Assembly (NCBI GenBank): GCA_019117005.1
Contig: DXAO01000049.1
Location: 1 to 41,792 of the forward strand
DNA length: 41,792 nt
Source: Candidatus Collinsella stercoripullorum
GTDB lineage: Bacteria; Actinomycetota; Coriobacteriia; Coriobacteriales; Coriobacteriaceae
Direction: 5' to 3'
Shown: positions 34,414 through 41,792 of the stretch, in pieces
How positions within the stretch are numbered: the first letter of the stretch is position 1
Layout: each line of letters opens with the position of its first letter
The notes under the pieces: generated by a model
Database searches by the model: none
What the model was told of the DNA's origin: nothing
Seen by the model: the letters and a program-made list of their open reading frames with translations, nothing else
Made by a program: the position numbers and the translations under genes

Positions 34414-36186
34414 ATGGAGGGTCAAGTGGGGAGCTCCATTTTGAGAATTGACAATTCAATTCACTACTCTGTCTCCAGCAAATGTAGAATCTTTGCGTTT
34501 ATTCAACATGCTTGGGGGACGTTCGACATGCTCTCATGCGCCCTGAGCATCGTCATCTCCCTGCTGAGCAACACAGGCACGCGGTTCGTTCAGTATCAGT
34601 CCCTCCAAATCGCGAGCCCTGCGGATGCGGCGGTCTTCGTCATCAAGATCATCCTGTACGCGGCAGCGCTGTATCTGGTCATCAGGGCGGTTGTATCGTT
34701 CTGGGACGGGTCGACGCATGGTCGCACCGGCAGCGCAAGCGCTCCAGCCAGGTCGCCCATCCTATCGATCCGCCTCAGCGACCGCGGCCTGTACCGCGCA
34801 TGCTTCCTCATTATGATGGCCGCCTGGCTGCTCTGGGTGATCCCGCATCTTCCCGGGACCATGCGCGACGATTCGATTCCCCAATATCTGCAGTATTTCG
34901 GCTATGTCGACTATTACACCCAGCACCCCATCTTCGACACGCTCTGCTTCGGCATCTTCTGGGACATGGGGGCGGCCCTCGGCTCCCCGCTCATCGGGTT
35001 GAGCATATATATCATCGTCCAATGCGCTCTCACCGCAGCATGCTTCTCCCTGCTGCTCGTGTACCTCAGGCGTCGCGGGGTCCCCGATGCAGCCCTCGTC
35101 ATCCTCCTCGTCTTCTACTCGTTCGCACGGGTCATCTACCAACCGGTCGATGCGATGTCGAAAGACTCGTGGAACGGCTGGTCGTTCGTCCTCTCGATGA
35201 TCTGCGTGGTCGAGATCGCCCGCACGCACGGCGCGTGCCTGCAGCGCAGGCTGTATCTATTCGGGACGATCGTCTCAATTTTCATCTGCATCGCATCGAA
35301 GCGAACCATGCTGTACGTGCTGACCCCGACGCTGGTTCTTTTCGCCCTCACCCAGATTCGCCGCAAGAGGTCGTGGGCCGCGCGCACCTTCGCCGCGGGA
35401 ACGGTTCCGGCATTGGCCTTCCTGCTTATCTGGAACCCCCTGACCGTCGCGTTGTTCGGGGCGACGCAGAACACCACGCACGAGATGCTCTCGGTGCCCG
35501 TTCAGCAGGTCATCTACACCGTCAAGGAGAACCCCTCCGCCTTAAGCGATGAGGAACGGCGGGAGCTCTCCGAATACATCCAGATCGACCGTGCCGTGCA
35601 GGTCTACAACCCCTGGCGCTCCGACGAGGCAACGGGGTGCATTAACCCGGATGGCGACGTGAAGACACTCGTAAAATACTGGATCAAGCTCGGATTAGAG
35701 CATCCGAAGGACTATCTGGCATCCTTTATGAACATCGCCGGCCAATGGTTCTCGTTGGACATCCCGATCAACTACGGTCACGACCTGGAAGACGAGCTGC
35801 TCACCGACGCGAGGATGGAGGGGTGGGCGTCCTTTTTCCCCGAGGGTGGGAAACGGGAGGCGGAGTCCGTCCTGCGCACTTTCAGGTCAGAGCGCCCCGA
35901 ATTGCTACAGAAGTCATATGAAGTGCTCGAACAAATCGATTCGATGCGAGCAACCCGCCTCCCAGTCTTCTCGAGCTTCGGACTGTATGCGTTCGCTATC
36001 CCGATCACCGTCGCCGCCTGGTCAATCGCCCGCCGAAACCTCGTATCGCTGGGGATGTCGCTGATTCCGCTGCTCCTTCTGTGCACGTTCCTCATCGGAC
36101 CCATCGCGCTGTATTGGTATACGGTTCCGATCGTCTACATCGCGCCCCTGATGCTCTCGTTCCCGCTGCTAGCTAATCAAAGATAG
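34414..36186 (+). CDS. Polytopic membrane protein, DUF6020-like
   Basis: 590 aa with about ten to twelve helices. The first clear ones are near 38-54, 70-95 and 130-146. Conserved-looking features are a luminal loop DDSIPQYLQYFGYVDYYTQHPI (about 150-172), then HPIFDTLCFGIFWDMG, and a later loop VDAMSKDSWNGW. The region of about 375-500 is a soluble, extracellular-type segment with CINPDGDVKT and WFSLDIPINYGHD. The acidic D/H-rich first loop and general plan resemble GT-C enzymes using polyprenyl-phosphate sugars, and DUF6020 proteins of Clostridia and Coriobacteria. The exact function is unknown. ATG 34414 has GAGG 7 bases upstream. ATG 34528 (with GGGGGA) is an alternative. Confidence 0.82.
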   Translation: MEGQVGSSILRIDNSIHYSVSSKCRIFAFIQHAWGTFDMLSCALSIVISLLSNTGTRFVQYQSLQIASPADAAVFVIKIILYAAALYLVIRAVVSFWDGSTHGRTGSASAPARSPILSIRLSDRGLYRACFLIMMAAWLLWVIPHLPGTMRDDSIPQYLQYFGYVDYYTQHPIFDTLCFGIFWDMGAALGSPLIGLSIYIIVQCALTAACFSLLLVYLRRRGVPDAALVILLVFYSFARVIYQPVDAMSKDSWNGWSFVLSMICVVEIARTHGACLQRRLYLFGTIVSIFICIASKRTMLYVLTPTLVLFALTQIRRKRSWAARTFAAGTVPALAFLLIWNPLTVALFGATQNTTHEMLSVPVQQVIYTVKENPSALSDEERRELSEYIQIDRAVQVYNPWRSDEATGCINPDGDVKTLVKYWIKLGLEHPKDYLASFMNIAGQWFSLDIPINYGHDLEDELLTDARMEGWASFFPEGGKREAESVLRTFRSERPELLQKSYEVLEQIDSMRATRLPVFSSFGLYAFAIPITVAAWSIARRNLVSLGMSLIPLLLLCTFLIGPIALYWYTVPIVYIAPLMLSFPLLANQR

Positions 36187-36620
36187 AGAATGTCGCCGAT
36201 AACAGGCTAATTTCACGAACGTTTTCACGAACGGAAAGAAGCAATTATCTTGACAGCTGTCGCCATACAAAGAGGTAGGGAGATGGGATTTGCAACGACA
36301 ATAAATCTCGGGCAGGCCGTCACAGTCTATGAGCCGACAATTGCATGCGCTACACGGTTCAGCATAATCCAACATATCCTTACATACCTACCATGAAGCA
36401 AAAGCGATGATTACGCGGCATGCTGCTAGGGAAAATCGCCCTTCCCTACTTCATTGTTTGGCCGAAATGCTTCTACGCCGCGCGCCAAAATCGAAACCTA
36501 TTGTCTCCACCCGTTACCCACCCTTTTACCTCGAATCAGAGCTAGAAATAAGGTCATAGCAATATTGCGGTCTCGGCAGCCCATGGCAGGATTTTGGACA
36601 GAAGGAAGGGGCGAGATAGA
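36187..36620. other. Intergenic region between convergent envelope genes
   Basis: 434 bases. A tandem 12-mer (TTTCACGAACG at 36211 and 36223) is near the left end. No convincing terminator or gene. Confidence 0.45.
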
Positions 36621-37949
36621 TTACTCCCCATATAGAGCCATCGCAGACTCTCTTACGGTTTGCTGATACTCAAACTTTATCTCCGGATCCTCGAAACCCT
36701 CCCCCGCATCTGGAATGTCTTGCCCAATCGGCGAAGCAGGCCAACGAGATCCCATGCGCAGCACCGCAGCATGCTTATGCCAGTAATATTCCGAACCCAA
36801 GGGGATGAAAATGCCCTTGCATCCACATGCGGCCGCAAGGAGATGGGGATGATAGCGAGTTGTAATCCATCTCTGCCCAGGACGCGCGGGAAACCCCTCT
36901 GAAAGCAAATATACTGTCGGGAACAGTCGACATGAATACCCTTCCATGCGCAACCGTTCAATGATTGGATAGTCGACATATGGATTGCACTCAACAACAC
37001 CAACAGTCTCACTTTTGCTGACAGACCAAGCCTTGAGAATCTCGACAACATGGCTATGGAGAGCAGATACATCCTCGACCAAATCGCCTTGTATACAGAC
37101 CATGACGCTCGGCAAAATGTCTTCAGAGCTGTAGCAGCCCTCTAGTCCGTTCACGAAACAATCATCCGGAGCAAGAAAAACCCTTTCATTATCTGAAAGC
37201 AGCTTCAAGGTTGATTCATCACGGACGCTCATTGAATCAAAAGATCGAGAACATGAGAGCGCGAATTCCGCAGACGACGCGTCCAGAGGGCTGAACCCAA
37301 GTCCGGTGCCGATAACAACGCCACCGCGGTCGTGTGCCCATGGCCCAACAGAGAGCCGGGCAAGGTTTTCCTGCCAAGCACCCGTCATATATCCTCCGCC
37401 AAGATAGTGTAGGCCACGCATCTCACTACGAAGAATGTGAATTCCTTCTGCATAGCGTGCCGCTCTTCCTTCATCGCATAATGCAGCAGTAACGCTAAGA
37501 CCCAGCTGCTCAGCACGAGAAGGACGCCGCTTTCCATTGTCTTCCACCTCTCCTGCACCCAGCTCGTCAGCTTGCAATTCAAATGTTAGGCGTGCAACAG
37601 TGTCAACGAGCAAAAGCCGAGGATGTTCATGACGCAATATCGCCGCAGCGGGACCTGGGCGCGCGCAGTCAAGGTAGACAGGAAGATCGGGATGAGTCCG
37701 CGCGAGATACCTTAACCACTCGCGAGCGATAAGCTCATCCCCATAATTTGGATACCCGGGTTCACCAATCAGGTATGCAGCTGGAAAACTGCTGGCCTTT
37801 CCTTCCAGACGTGCCAGCCGATCGCCTTGAGCCATCTCCTCTTGCTCTATGCGCTCCAGACGTTCAACCATGTCTTTAACCATGGAAAGCAGCAAATCAG
37901 TAGATGCATGATACGATCGGCTGCTAACCGGAAGCAGCTCTTTCAACAT
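36621..37949 (-). CDS. Polysaccharide pyruvyl transferase family protein
   Basis: 442 aa, cytoplasmic. The N terminus (about 15-50) is a predicted coiled coil (LSMVKDMVERLERIEQEEMAQGDRLARLEG). The PF04230-type domain then runs from AYLIGEPGYPNYGDELIAREWL (about 57-79), through LHYLGGGYMTG, GPWAHDRGGVVIGTGLG and MSVRDESTLKLL, to the sugar-binding ITTRYHPHLLAAACGCKGIFIP near 365-390. The family adds ketal pyruvate (or related groups) to sugars of surface polymers. The coiled-coil start suggests oligomerisation. ATG 37949 follows a GGGGGGGG Shine-Dalgarno. Divergent from the surface-protein genes. Confidence 0.9.
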   Translation of the reverse strand: MLKELLPVSSRSYHASTDLLLSMVKDMVERLERIEQEEMAQGDRLARLEGKASSFPAAYLIGEPGYPNYGDELIAREWLRYLARTHPDLPVYLDCARPGPAAAILRHEHPRLLLVDTVARLTFELQADELGAGEVEDNGKRRPSRAEQLGLSVTAALCDEGRAARYAEGIHILRSEMRGLHYLGGGYMTGAWQENLARLSVGPWAHDRGGVVIGTGLGFSPLDASSAEFALSCSRSFDSMSVRDESTLKLLSDNERVFLAPDDCFVNGLEGCYSSEDILPSVMVCIQGDLVEDVSALHSHVVEILKAWSVSKSETVGVVECNPYVDYPIIERLRMEGYSCRLFPTVYLLSEGFPARPGQRWITTRYHPHLLAAACGCKGIFIPLGSEYYWHKHAAVLRMGSRWPASPIGQDIPDAGEGFEDPEIKFEYQQTVRESAMALYGE

Positions 37950-37980
37950 AGTACCCCCCCCGTCTTAGTTCATCTGATTT

Positions 37981-37986
37981 AGTATA
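37981..37986 (-). promoter_or_regulatory. -10 box of the pyruvyl transferase gene
   Basis: TATACT on the minus strand, 31 bases before the ATG. The -35 (ATGGAA at 17 bases) is poor. Confidence 0.4.
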
Positions 37987-38009
37987 CGATGGAGAATAAT
38001 TCCTTCCAT

Positions 38010-38033
38010 TTACCATCCAACAATGGACGGTAA
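38010..38033. promoter_or_regulatory. Dyad in the divergent promoter region
   Basis: TTACCATCCA-ACAA-TGGACGGTAA, ten-base arms with one mismatch. Lies between the two divergent -10 boxes and could serve both genes. Confidence 0.45.
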
Positions 38034-38065
38034 ACGGCAAGATTTTTTGGCCTCAATCCTTTACC

Positions 38066-38071
38066 TATAAT
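38066..38071 (+). promoter_or_regulatory. -10 box of the first surface-protein gene
   Basis: TATAAT 35 bases before ATG 38106. The -35 area is the T-run at 38043-38048. Confidence 0.5.
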
Positions 38072-38105
38072 AAGAACACTCGAGTACCGATTACTGGGAG
38101 GAAAG

Positions 38106-38810
38106 ATGCGCACAATCGCAAAAACCCAAATGATCATCTCGATGATGGTCGCAGCGACACTTATACTTATATTAAGTTCAAATGTCGCTTTCGCAGCCTC
38201 TTTCCAAAGCCCAGAAAATGGCATCTCTGTCAGATCTGAGTACGCTGATCCCACTCGAACGGTCTATGTTTCGAATTCGGGCGTGTACCATTACGTAAGC
38301 GACTGCTCGGGAATGAAACACTACACAACGATGACTTTGCAACAAGCTCGCTCTCAGAACAAGCGGGCCTGCAACAATTGTGTTACCGATTCCAATCTCC
38401 CGCTCGATCCCAATCCCCCCGTTGTCTTCTCTGATGTATCCGAGGCCACCCCGCATGTAGATGATATACACTGGCTCGCGTCCACCGGGATCTCGGAGGG
38501 ATGGGTCGAGGACGACGGCACCCGAACCTTCCGGGGTATGGACACCGTAAAGCGCCAGGACATGGCCGCGTTCCTCTATCGAATCGCCGGCTCCCCCGCC
38601 TTCGAACCGAGCGAGGCGGATCTGTCCTTCTTCTTCGACGTCGACCTCTCGACTCCCCACCGCCGAGAGGTCCTGTGGCTCGCGTCCACCGGGATCTCGG
38701 AGGGATGGGTCGAGGACGACGGCACCCGAACCTTCCGGGGTATGGACACCGTAAAGCGCCAGGACATGGCAGCTTTTTTGCACAGGTTAAGCAACTCCGG
38801 ACTAGTTTGA
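38106..38810 (+). CDS. Secreted protein with YHxxxC-type cysteine motif and two S-layer-like wall-binding repeats
   Basis: 234 aa. The signal peptide (MISMMVAATLILILSSNVAFAA region) is cleaved near residue 31. Residues about 52-100 form a small module TVYVSNSGVYHYVSDCSGM...ACNNC with one His and three Cys in the pattern YH-x4-C...C-x2-C, a known surface-protein add-on that may bind metal. Two repeats of 68 residues follow, each DVxxxTPHxxDIxWLASTGISEGW...FRGMDTVKRQDMAAFL. Over 95 bases the two repeats are identical at DNA level. Proteins with only such repeats often anchor to the cell wall. GGGAGG precedes ATG 38106. The neighbour downstream carries the same repeats. Confidence 0.88.
   Translation: MRTIAKTQMIISMMVAATLILILSSNVAFAASFQSPENGISVRSEYADPTRTVYVSNSGVYHYVSDCSGMKHYTTMTLQQARSQNKRACNNCVTDSNLPLDPNPPVVFSDVSEATPHVDDIHWLASTGISEGWVEDDGTRTFRGMDTVKRQDMAAFLYRIAGSPAFEPSEADLSFFFDVDLSTPHRREVLWLASTGISEGWVEDDGTRTFRGMDTVKRQDMAAFLHRLSNSGLV
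38472..38770. repeat. Perfect 95-bp direct repeat inside the surface-protein gene
   Basis: 38472-38566 equals 38676-38770 base for base, offset 204 (68 codons). The sequences around both copies differ. Confidence 0.9.
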
Positions 38811-38887
38811 TAGCATGGTGAATGATATTTCAACACGCGTCATTCGAGCTTTCAACTATAGACACTGACGAGTCAAAGGAGAATCAG

Positions 38888-41530
38888 ATGAAGAATTGGA
38901 CTACTGCCTTCATCACTTTGGCTGTTTTTCTAGTGTCAGCCATGCCAATTAACGGATATGCCGATTCGCTCTTGAAAGCAGTCGAGTCTCAAACAATTTC
39001 GGGAAATGATGTCTCACACACTGGAAACATCGGAACATGCGTTTGGCGCGTTGACGAACAGGGTTGCTTGATTATATCTCCATCTGAAGGAGGTGTTGGC
39101 TCCATCGACAACCTTCCTTATGAACCAATGCCTTGGGATAGCATATCTTCGGACATTACCTCAATTAGAATCACCGGATCAATCAGATGCAAAGACCCCT
39201 CAGTTCTTTGCCGCAATTGCGACTATCTTCAAGAAATCGATCTGACAGGTCTCGACATCACCGAATCCACCTCGATCGATTGGCTTGCACACAACAAACC
39301 TGCATTAAAAACTGTTACTTGGCAGAACGCAAACTTTAGTTCAATCACAAGCGCGATCGGGGCATTCTCCGACTGCCCCCTCCTAAGCTCAATAGCAATA
39401 TCTACGTCAGAAGCTCCTTCCTCATTAAACTGTCGGTTCCTTTTTTCAGGGTGCAAGTCACTCAAGCAGATTGACCTAACCTGGTTGAACGGTTGCTCAG
39501 TCACTGATGCAAGCAACATGTTCTCATTCTGCGAGAACCTGCAGGAAATCAACCTCGCCCCCGTCGCCTTTTCAGAGTGCAAGAGCTTCTCCGGAATGTT
39601 CTCGTCTTGCAGCAAACTCTCAACCGTATCAGGGACCATAGATGCAACAAAATGCCAATCCATGCAAGGAATGTTCACTTGGTGCGACCTTCTAGACAAT
39701 CTTCCAGTTATTACGAATACAAATAAGGTCCAGGACTTTTCTGAAATGTTTTACGGCTGCAGGTCAATAAAGACATTTGATTTATCGCATATCGATACCT
39801 CCAGCGCCATTAAGATGGAAAAGATGTTCTGGGTTACATACCCTGAAACGATAATCATGGGCACAAGTTTTTCAACGAGAGGGCTATACGGTCAAGATTC
39901 GCTTTGTGATCTCCCTAGATGCTACTCATCCAGTTCAACTGGCAGATGGGTTGCCGATAATGATAGGCATACTGCATACGCAAACGTTATGCTGCCTGAT
40001 TGCGTCAGCACCACATATTATGGACAAGATACTCAAAATATCATCGACACAACGAATGTCTGCGAGAGCTACTCGTGGATAATAGATTCTCTCGGTTGCC
40101 TTTGTGTGTCAATCACAGATTCTCGTCAAGATGGAATAATCGAGGGTCACAGTTGGGCGGATGACACCCAATGGGATAATTGCGAGAAGAGCATTACTTC
40201 CATCGAGTTGTCGCCTGATATTGAAGCGAGCTCTAATCTTGAAAAACTATTTGAGGGCTGCACGAATCTTTTGAGTGCAAATTTGTCTCAACTGGAATGC
40301 CCTGAAGGGACGTCGACCGTCGATTGTTTCGCAGAATGCGAAAAGCTCCGCGAAATTAAAGTATCTCCGTCATTCCCCTTCCAAGCTAATTCATTCTTTG
40401 ACAGCGGAACACTTCCATATGACTCAATTGGAGGTTGGCTTGACGAATCAAACAACTACTACACATGCGATTCTGAGATTCCATTAGGTGCGAAAACACT
40501 AACGCGATTTTTCCCATTTTATACAGGGGATTTTGATGTTGTGGTCAACCAGTGCCCCGGAAAAGAGATATCGTTGACTTACAAACCATGTGAGAAGGCG
40601 CTTGAGTTCAATGAACCCTTCGTCCCCGTGTATCGGTGGAAGGCATCTGACGGAACAATACTAAAAGACTGGAGTACAGATTCCACCTTATTAGTCGAGG
40701 AGAAATTCCTTGGGAAACAACCAGTGTGTGAAGTAATCGCAAAGAATGATCCGCTTCAGTCTGAACTTACTGTTTTTGATATTCCTAAGCTTGAACACTC
40801 CTTAGGAAGTTGGACCGTTATCCGAAATCCGAATTATCGTTTCGAAGGCGTCAGCTCCGCAAGTTGCACAAGTTGCAACTTTACTCAGACAAAACCGATT
40901 ATGTTTGAGCCTATAAACATTACCTTTACTGATGTCAGCGATTCCACTCCTCATTCTTCAGATATTCAATGGCTGGGATCAAGCGGTATATCAACAGGAT
41001 GGCCATTAGGGAATCGACAAGCTGAATATCGAGGTATGGACAGCGTAAAACGTCAAGATATGGCAGCTTTTTTGTATCGGTTGGCTGGTAGCCCAGAATA
41101 CTATCCAACTTCTGCCGATAAGGAGGTCTTTATAGATGTAAATGAAGCGACTCCTCACGCAATGGAAATATGGTGGCTTTCGTCTATGGGAATTTCTGAA
41201 GGTTGGGAACTTCCCGATGGTAGTCGCGAATTTCGCGGAATGGAGCCTGTAAGACGCCAAGATATGGCTGCATTCTTATATCGCATTGCCTCAAGCCCTC
41301 AGTATTCTCCCACCGATTCCGATAAGAATAGCTTTCTCGACGTCAACCCATCCACACCTCACTGTAATGAAATTTGGTGGATGGCTTCGAACGGCATCTC
41401 GACTGGCTGGATGGAACCCACTGGAGGATTCACATTTAGAGGAATGGACACAGTAAAACGTCAAGATATGGCAGCGTTTCTCCGAAGGCTTTCGAGTTTT
41501 GACCTCGTTGCTGATAATAAGCAGCAGTGA
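38888..41530 (+). CDS. BspA-like leucine-rich-repeat surface protein with three wall-binding repeats
   Basis: 880 aa, secreted. The signal peptide MKNWTTAFITLAVFLVSAMPI...YA is cleaved near 26. Residues about 60-330 carry repeats of the BspA/DUF285 kind, with 'MFxxCxxL' units (MFSFCENLQEINL, MFSSCSKLSTVSG, MFTWCDLLDNLPV, MFYGCRSIKTFDL). A second short set lies at about 453-490 (LFEGCTNLLSANL). A beta-rich region follows (about 540-670). Three S-layer-like repeats start near 678, 747 and 815 (FTDVSDSTPHSSDIQWLGSSGIS, etc.), each with RQDMAAFL. Likely a wall-bound adhesin. Unlike its neighbours it is A+T rich. Start ATG 38888 with AAAGGAG. The longer frame from 38822 is unsupported. Confidence 0.9.
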   Translation: MKNWTTAFITLAVFLVSAMPINGYADSLLKAVESQTISGNDVSHTGNIGTCVWRVDEQGCLIISPSEGGVGSIDNLPYEPMPWDSISSDITSIRITGSIRCKDPSVLCRNCDYLQEIDLTGLDITESTSIDWLAHNKPALKTVTWQNANFSSITSAIGAFSDCPLLSSIAISTSEAPSSLNCRFLFSGCKSLKQIDLTWLNGCSVTDASNMFSFCENLQEINLAPVAFSECKSFSGMFSSCSKLSTVSGTIDATKCQSMQGMFTWCDLLDNLPVITNTNKVQDFSEMFYGCRSIKTFDLSHIDTSSAIKMEKMFWVTYPETIIMGTSFSTRGLYGQDSLCDLPRCYSSSSTGRWVADNDRHTAYANVMLPDCVSTTYYGQDTQNIIDTTNVCESYSWIIDSLGCLCVSITDSRQDGIIEGHSWADDTQWDNCEKSITSIELSPDIEASSNLEKLFEGCTNLLSANLSQLECPEGTSTVDCFAECEKLREIKVSPSFPFQANSFFDSGTLPYDSIGGWLDESNNYYTCDSEIPLGAKTLTRFFPFYTGDFDVVVNQCPGKEISLTYKPCEKALEFNEPFVPVYRWKASDGTILKDWSTDSTLLVEEKFLGKQPVCEVIAKNDPLQSELTVFDIPKLEHSLGSWTVIRNPNYRFEGVSSASCTSCNFTQTKPIMFEPINITFTDVSDSTPHSSDIQWLGSSGISTGWPLGNRQAEYRGMDSVKRQDMAAFLYRLAGSPEYYPTSADKEVFIDVNEATPHAMEIWWLSSMGISEGWELPDGSREFRGMEPVRRQDMAAFLYRIASSPQYSPTDSDKNSFLDVNPSTPHCNEIWWMASNGISTGWMEPTGGFTFRGMDTVKRQDMAAFLRRLSSFDLVADNKQQ

Positions 41531-41690
41531 GCAATGTTCCAAGTGAAAGCGCAGCTGCCAGTCTGGACTGCCTACACGGAGGAGTCGAACCGCTTCCTTC
41601 CGTCTGAGGCATAATTAGTACACCTTCCTGCTGCCTTTCTCAAATAGATTTACTTCCTGGCACGAGGGTGCGGACATTTCTTTGGACCGG
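41531..41690. other. Short spacer between the adhesin gene and the IS element
   Basis: 160 bases. The terminal repeat of the IS must lie here, but cannot be fixed from one end. A GGAGTCGAACC string resembles a tRNA T-arm on the minus strand, but no cloverleaf forms. Confidence 0.4.
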
Positions 41691-41792
41691 CTACGCCGCC
41701 AGTCCCAGGCTCCTCCGGTACTGCATCGGGCTCATCCAGCCCAGTCTCTCCTTCGGCCGTCCCTCGTTGTAGTATCTCAGATACGAGTCGAG
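41691..41792 (-). mobile_element. IS3-family transposase (OrfB), C-terminal fragment at window edge
   Basis: The minus frame reads LDSYLRYYNEGRPKERLGWMSPMQYRRSLGLAA then TAG (41693-41691). The YNxxRPxxxLGxMSPxxYR pattern is the C-terminal end of the rve integrase domain of IS3-family OrfB. Only 33 codons are within the window, so whether the element is intact cannot be told. Confidence 0.85.

Noticed and set aside
34229..34459. Minus-strand frame of 76 codons
   Set aside because: Overlaps the start of the DUF6020-like gene and its promoter; no family resemblance.
36169..36375. Minus-strand frame of 68 codons with eight Cys (CSACNC...CRC)
   Set aside because: Overlaps the end of the DUF6020-like gene and has only a badly spaced AAGGA. 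The Cys pattern is suggestive but not enough for a gene call.
39229..39699. Minus-strand frame of 156 codons inside the adhesin gene
   Set aside because: Antisense to the well-supported leucine-rich-repeat region; no Shine-Dalgarno.
41560..41610. tRNA 3' fragment as attachment site
   Set aside because: A GGTTCGACTCC string is present on the minus strand, but arms do not pair and no acceptor or anticodon stem fits.

Overview
The window is chromosomal DNA of very high G+C for about its first 33 kb. The gene content points to an actinobacterium of class Coriobacteriia (Collinsella/Olsenella/Atopobiaceae type). The clues are the C-terminal 'GISxGW...FRG...VKRQDMAAFLYR' wall-anchoring repeats of the surface proteins, the fructose-type PTS genes, PepC, single-chain serine dehydratase, a GlfT2-like transferase and an L,D-transpeptidase with a PG4-type stalk. 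The genus is not proven by anything visible here.

Region by region. (1) 1-2.9 kb: the edge of a gene for a degenerate ABC-ATPase-like protein, then gltX and pcp, all on the minus strand. (2) 3.3-6.9 kb: L-serine dehydratase and an L,D-transpeptidase (plus). (3) 7.1-12.6 kb: a response regulator, a short-loop sensor kinase, an ABC ATPase and a two-FtsX-domain permease, the layout of Bce/Mac-type peptide sensing and resistance modules. (4) 12.6-15.1 kb: an alpha/beta hydrolase and an LPG-synthase-type flippase-like membrane protein (minus). (5) 15.1-17.0 kb: two identical tRNA-Glu(CTC) genes facing each other, the second preceded by tRNA-Gln(CTG). Around and between them lies gene-free DNA with several families of degenerate tandem and inverted repeats. 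(6) 17.0-22.8 kb: a Nik/Opp/Dpp-type ABC importer operon (minus) in which the two permeases are fused into one protein and the binding-protein gene carries one in-frame amber codon. Its promoter region holds two palindromic operator candidates. (7) 22.9-26.2 kb: pepC (minus) and a CCA-adding enzyme (plus). (8) 26.3-30.2 kb: EIIA(Fru)-HPr-EI-PfkB, general PTS components with one carbohydrate kinase (minus). (9) 30.6-38 kb: tRNA-Arg(TCT), a dolichol-phosphate-type GT2, a GlfT2-like galactofuranosyltransferase, a DUF6020-like polytopic protein and a polysaccharide pyruvyl transferase, forming an envelope glycopolymer locus. (10) 38.1-41.8 kb: two secreted proteins with S-layer-like wall-binding repeats, one with BspA-like leucine-rich repeats, and the C-terminal end of an IS3-family transposase at the right edge.

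Base composition drops clearly after about 33.7 kb, where intergenic regions are also longer. With the IS remnant and the recently duplicated surface repeats, this marks the right end as an accessory, probably variable cell-surface region. No rRNA, CRISPR array or prophage was seen. The strongest unusual items are the fused importer permease with its amber-interrupted binding protein and dyad-rich promoter, the convergent duplicated tRNA-Glu pair with its repeat-filled spacer, and the family of intergenic minisatellite-like repeats.
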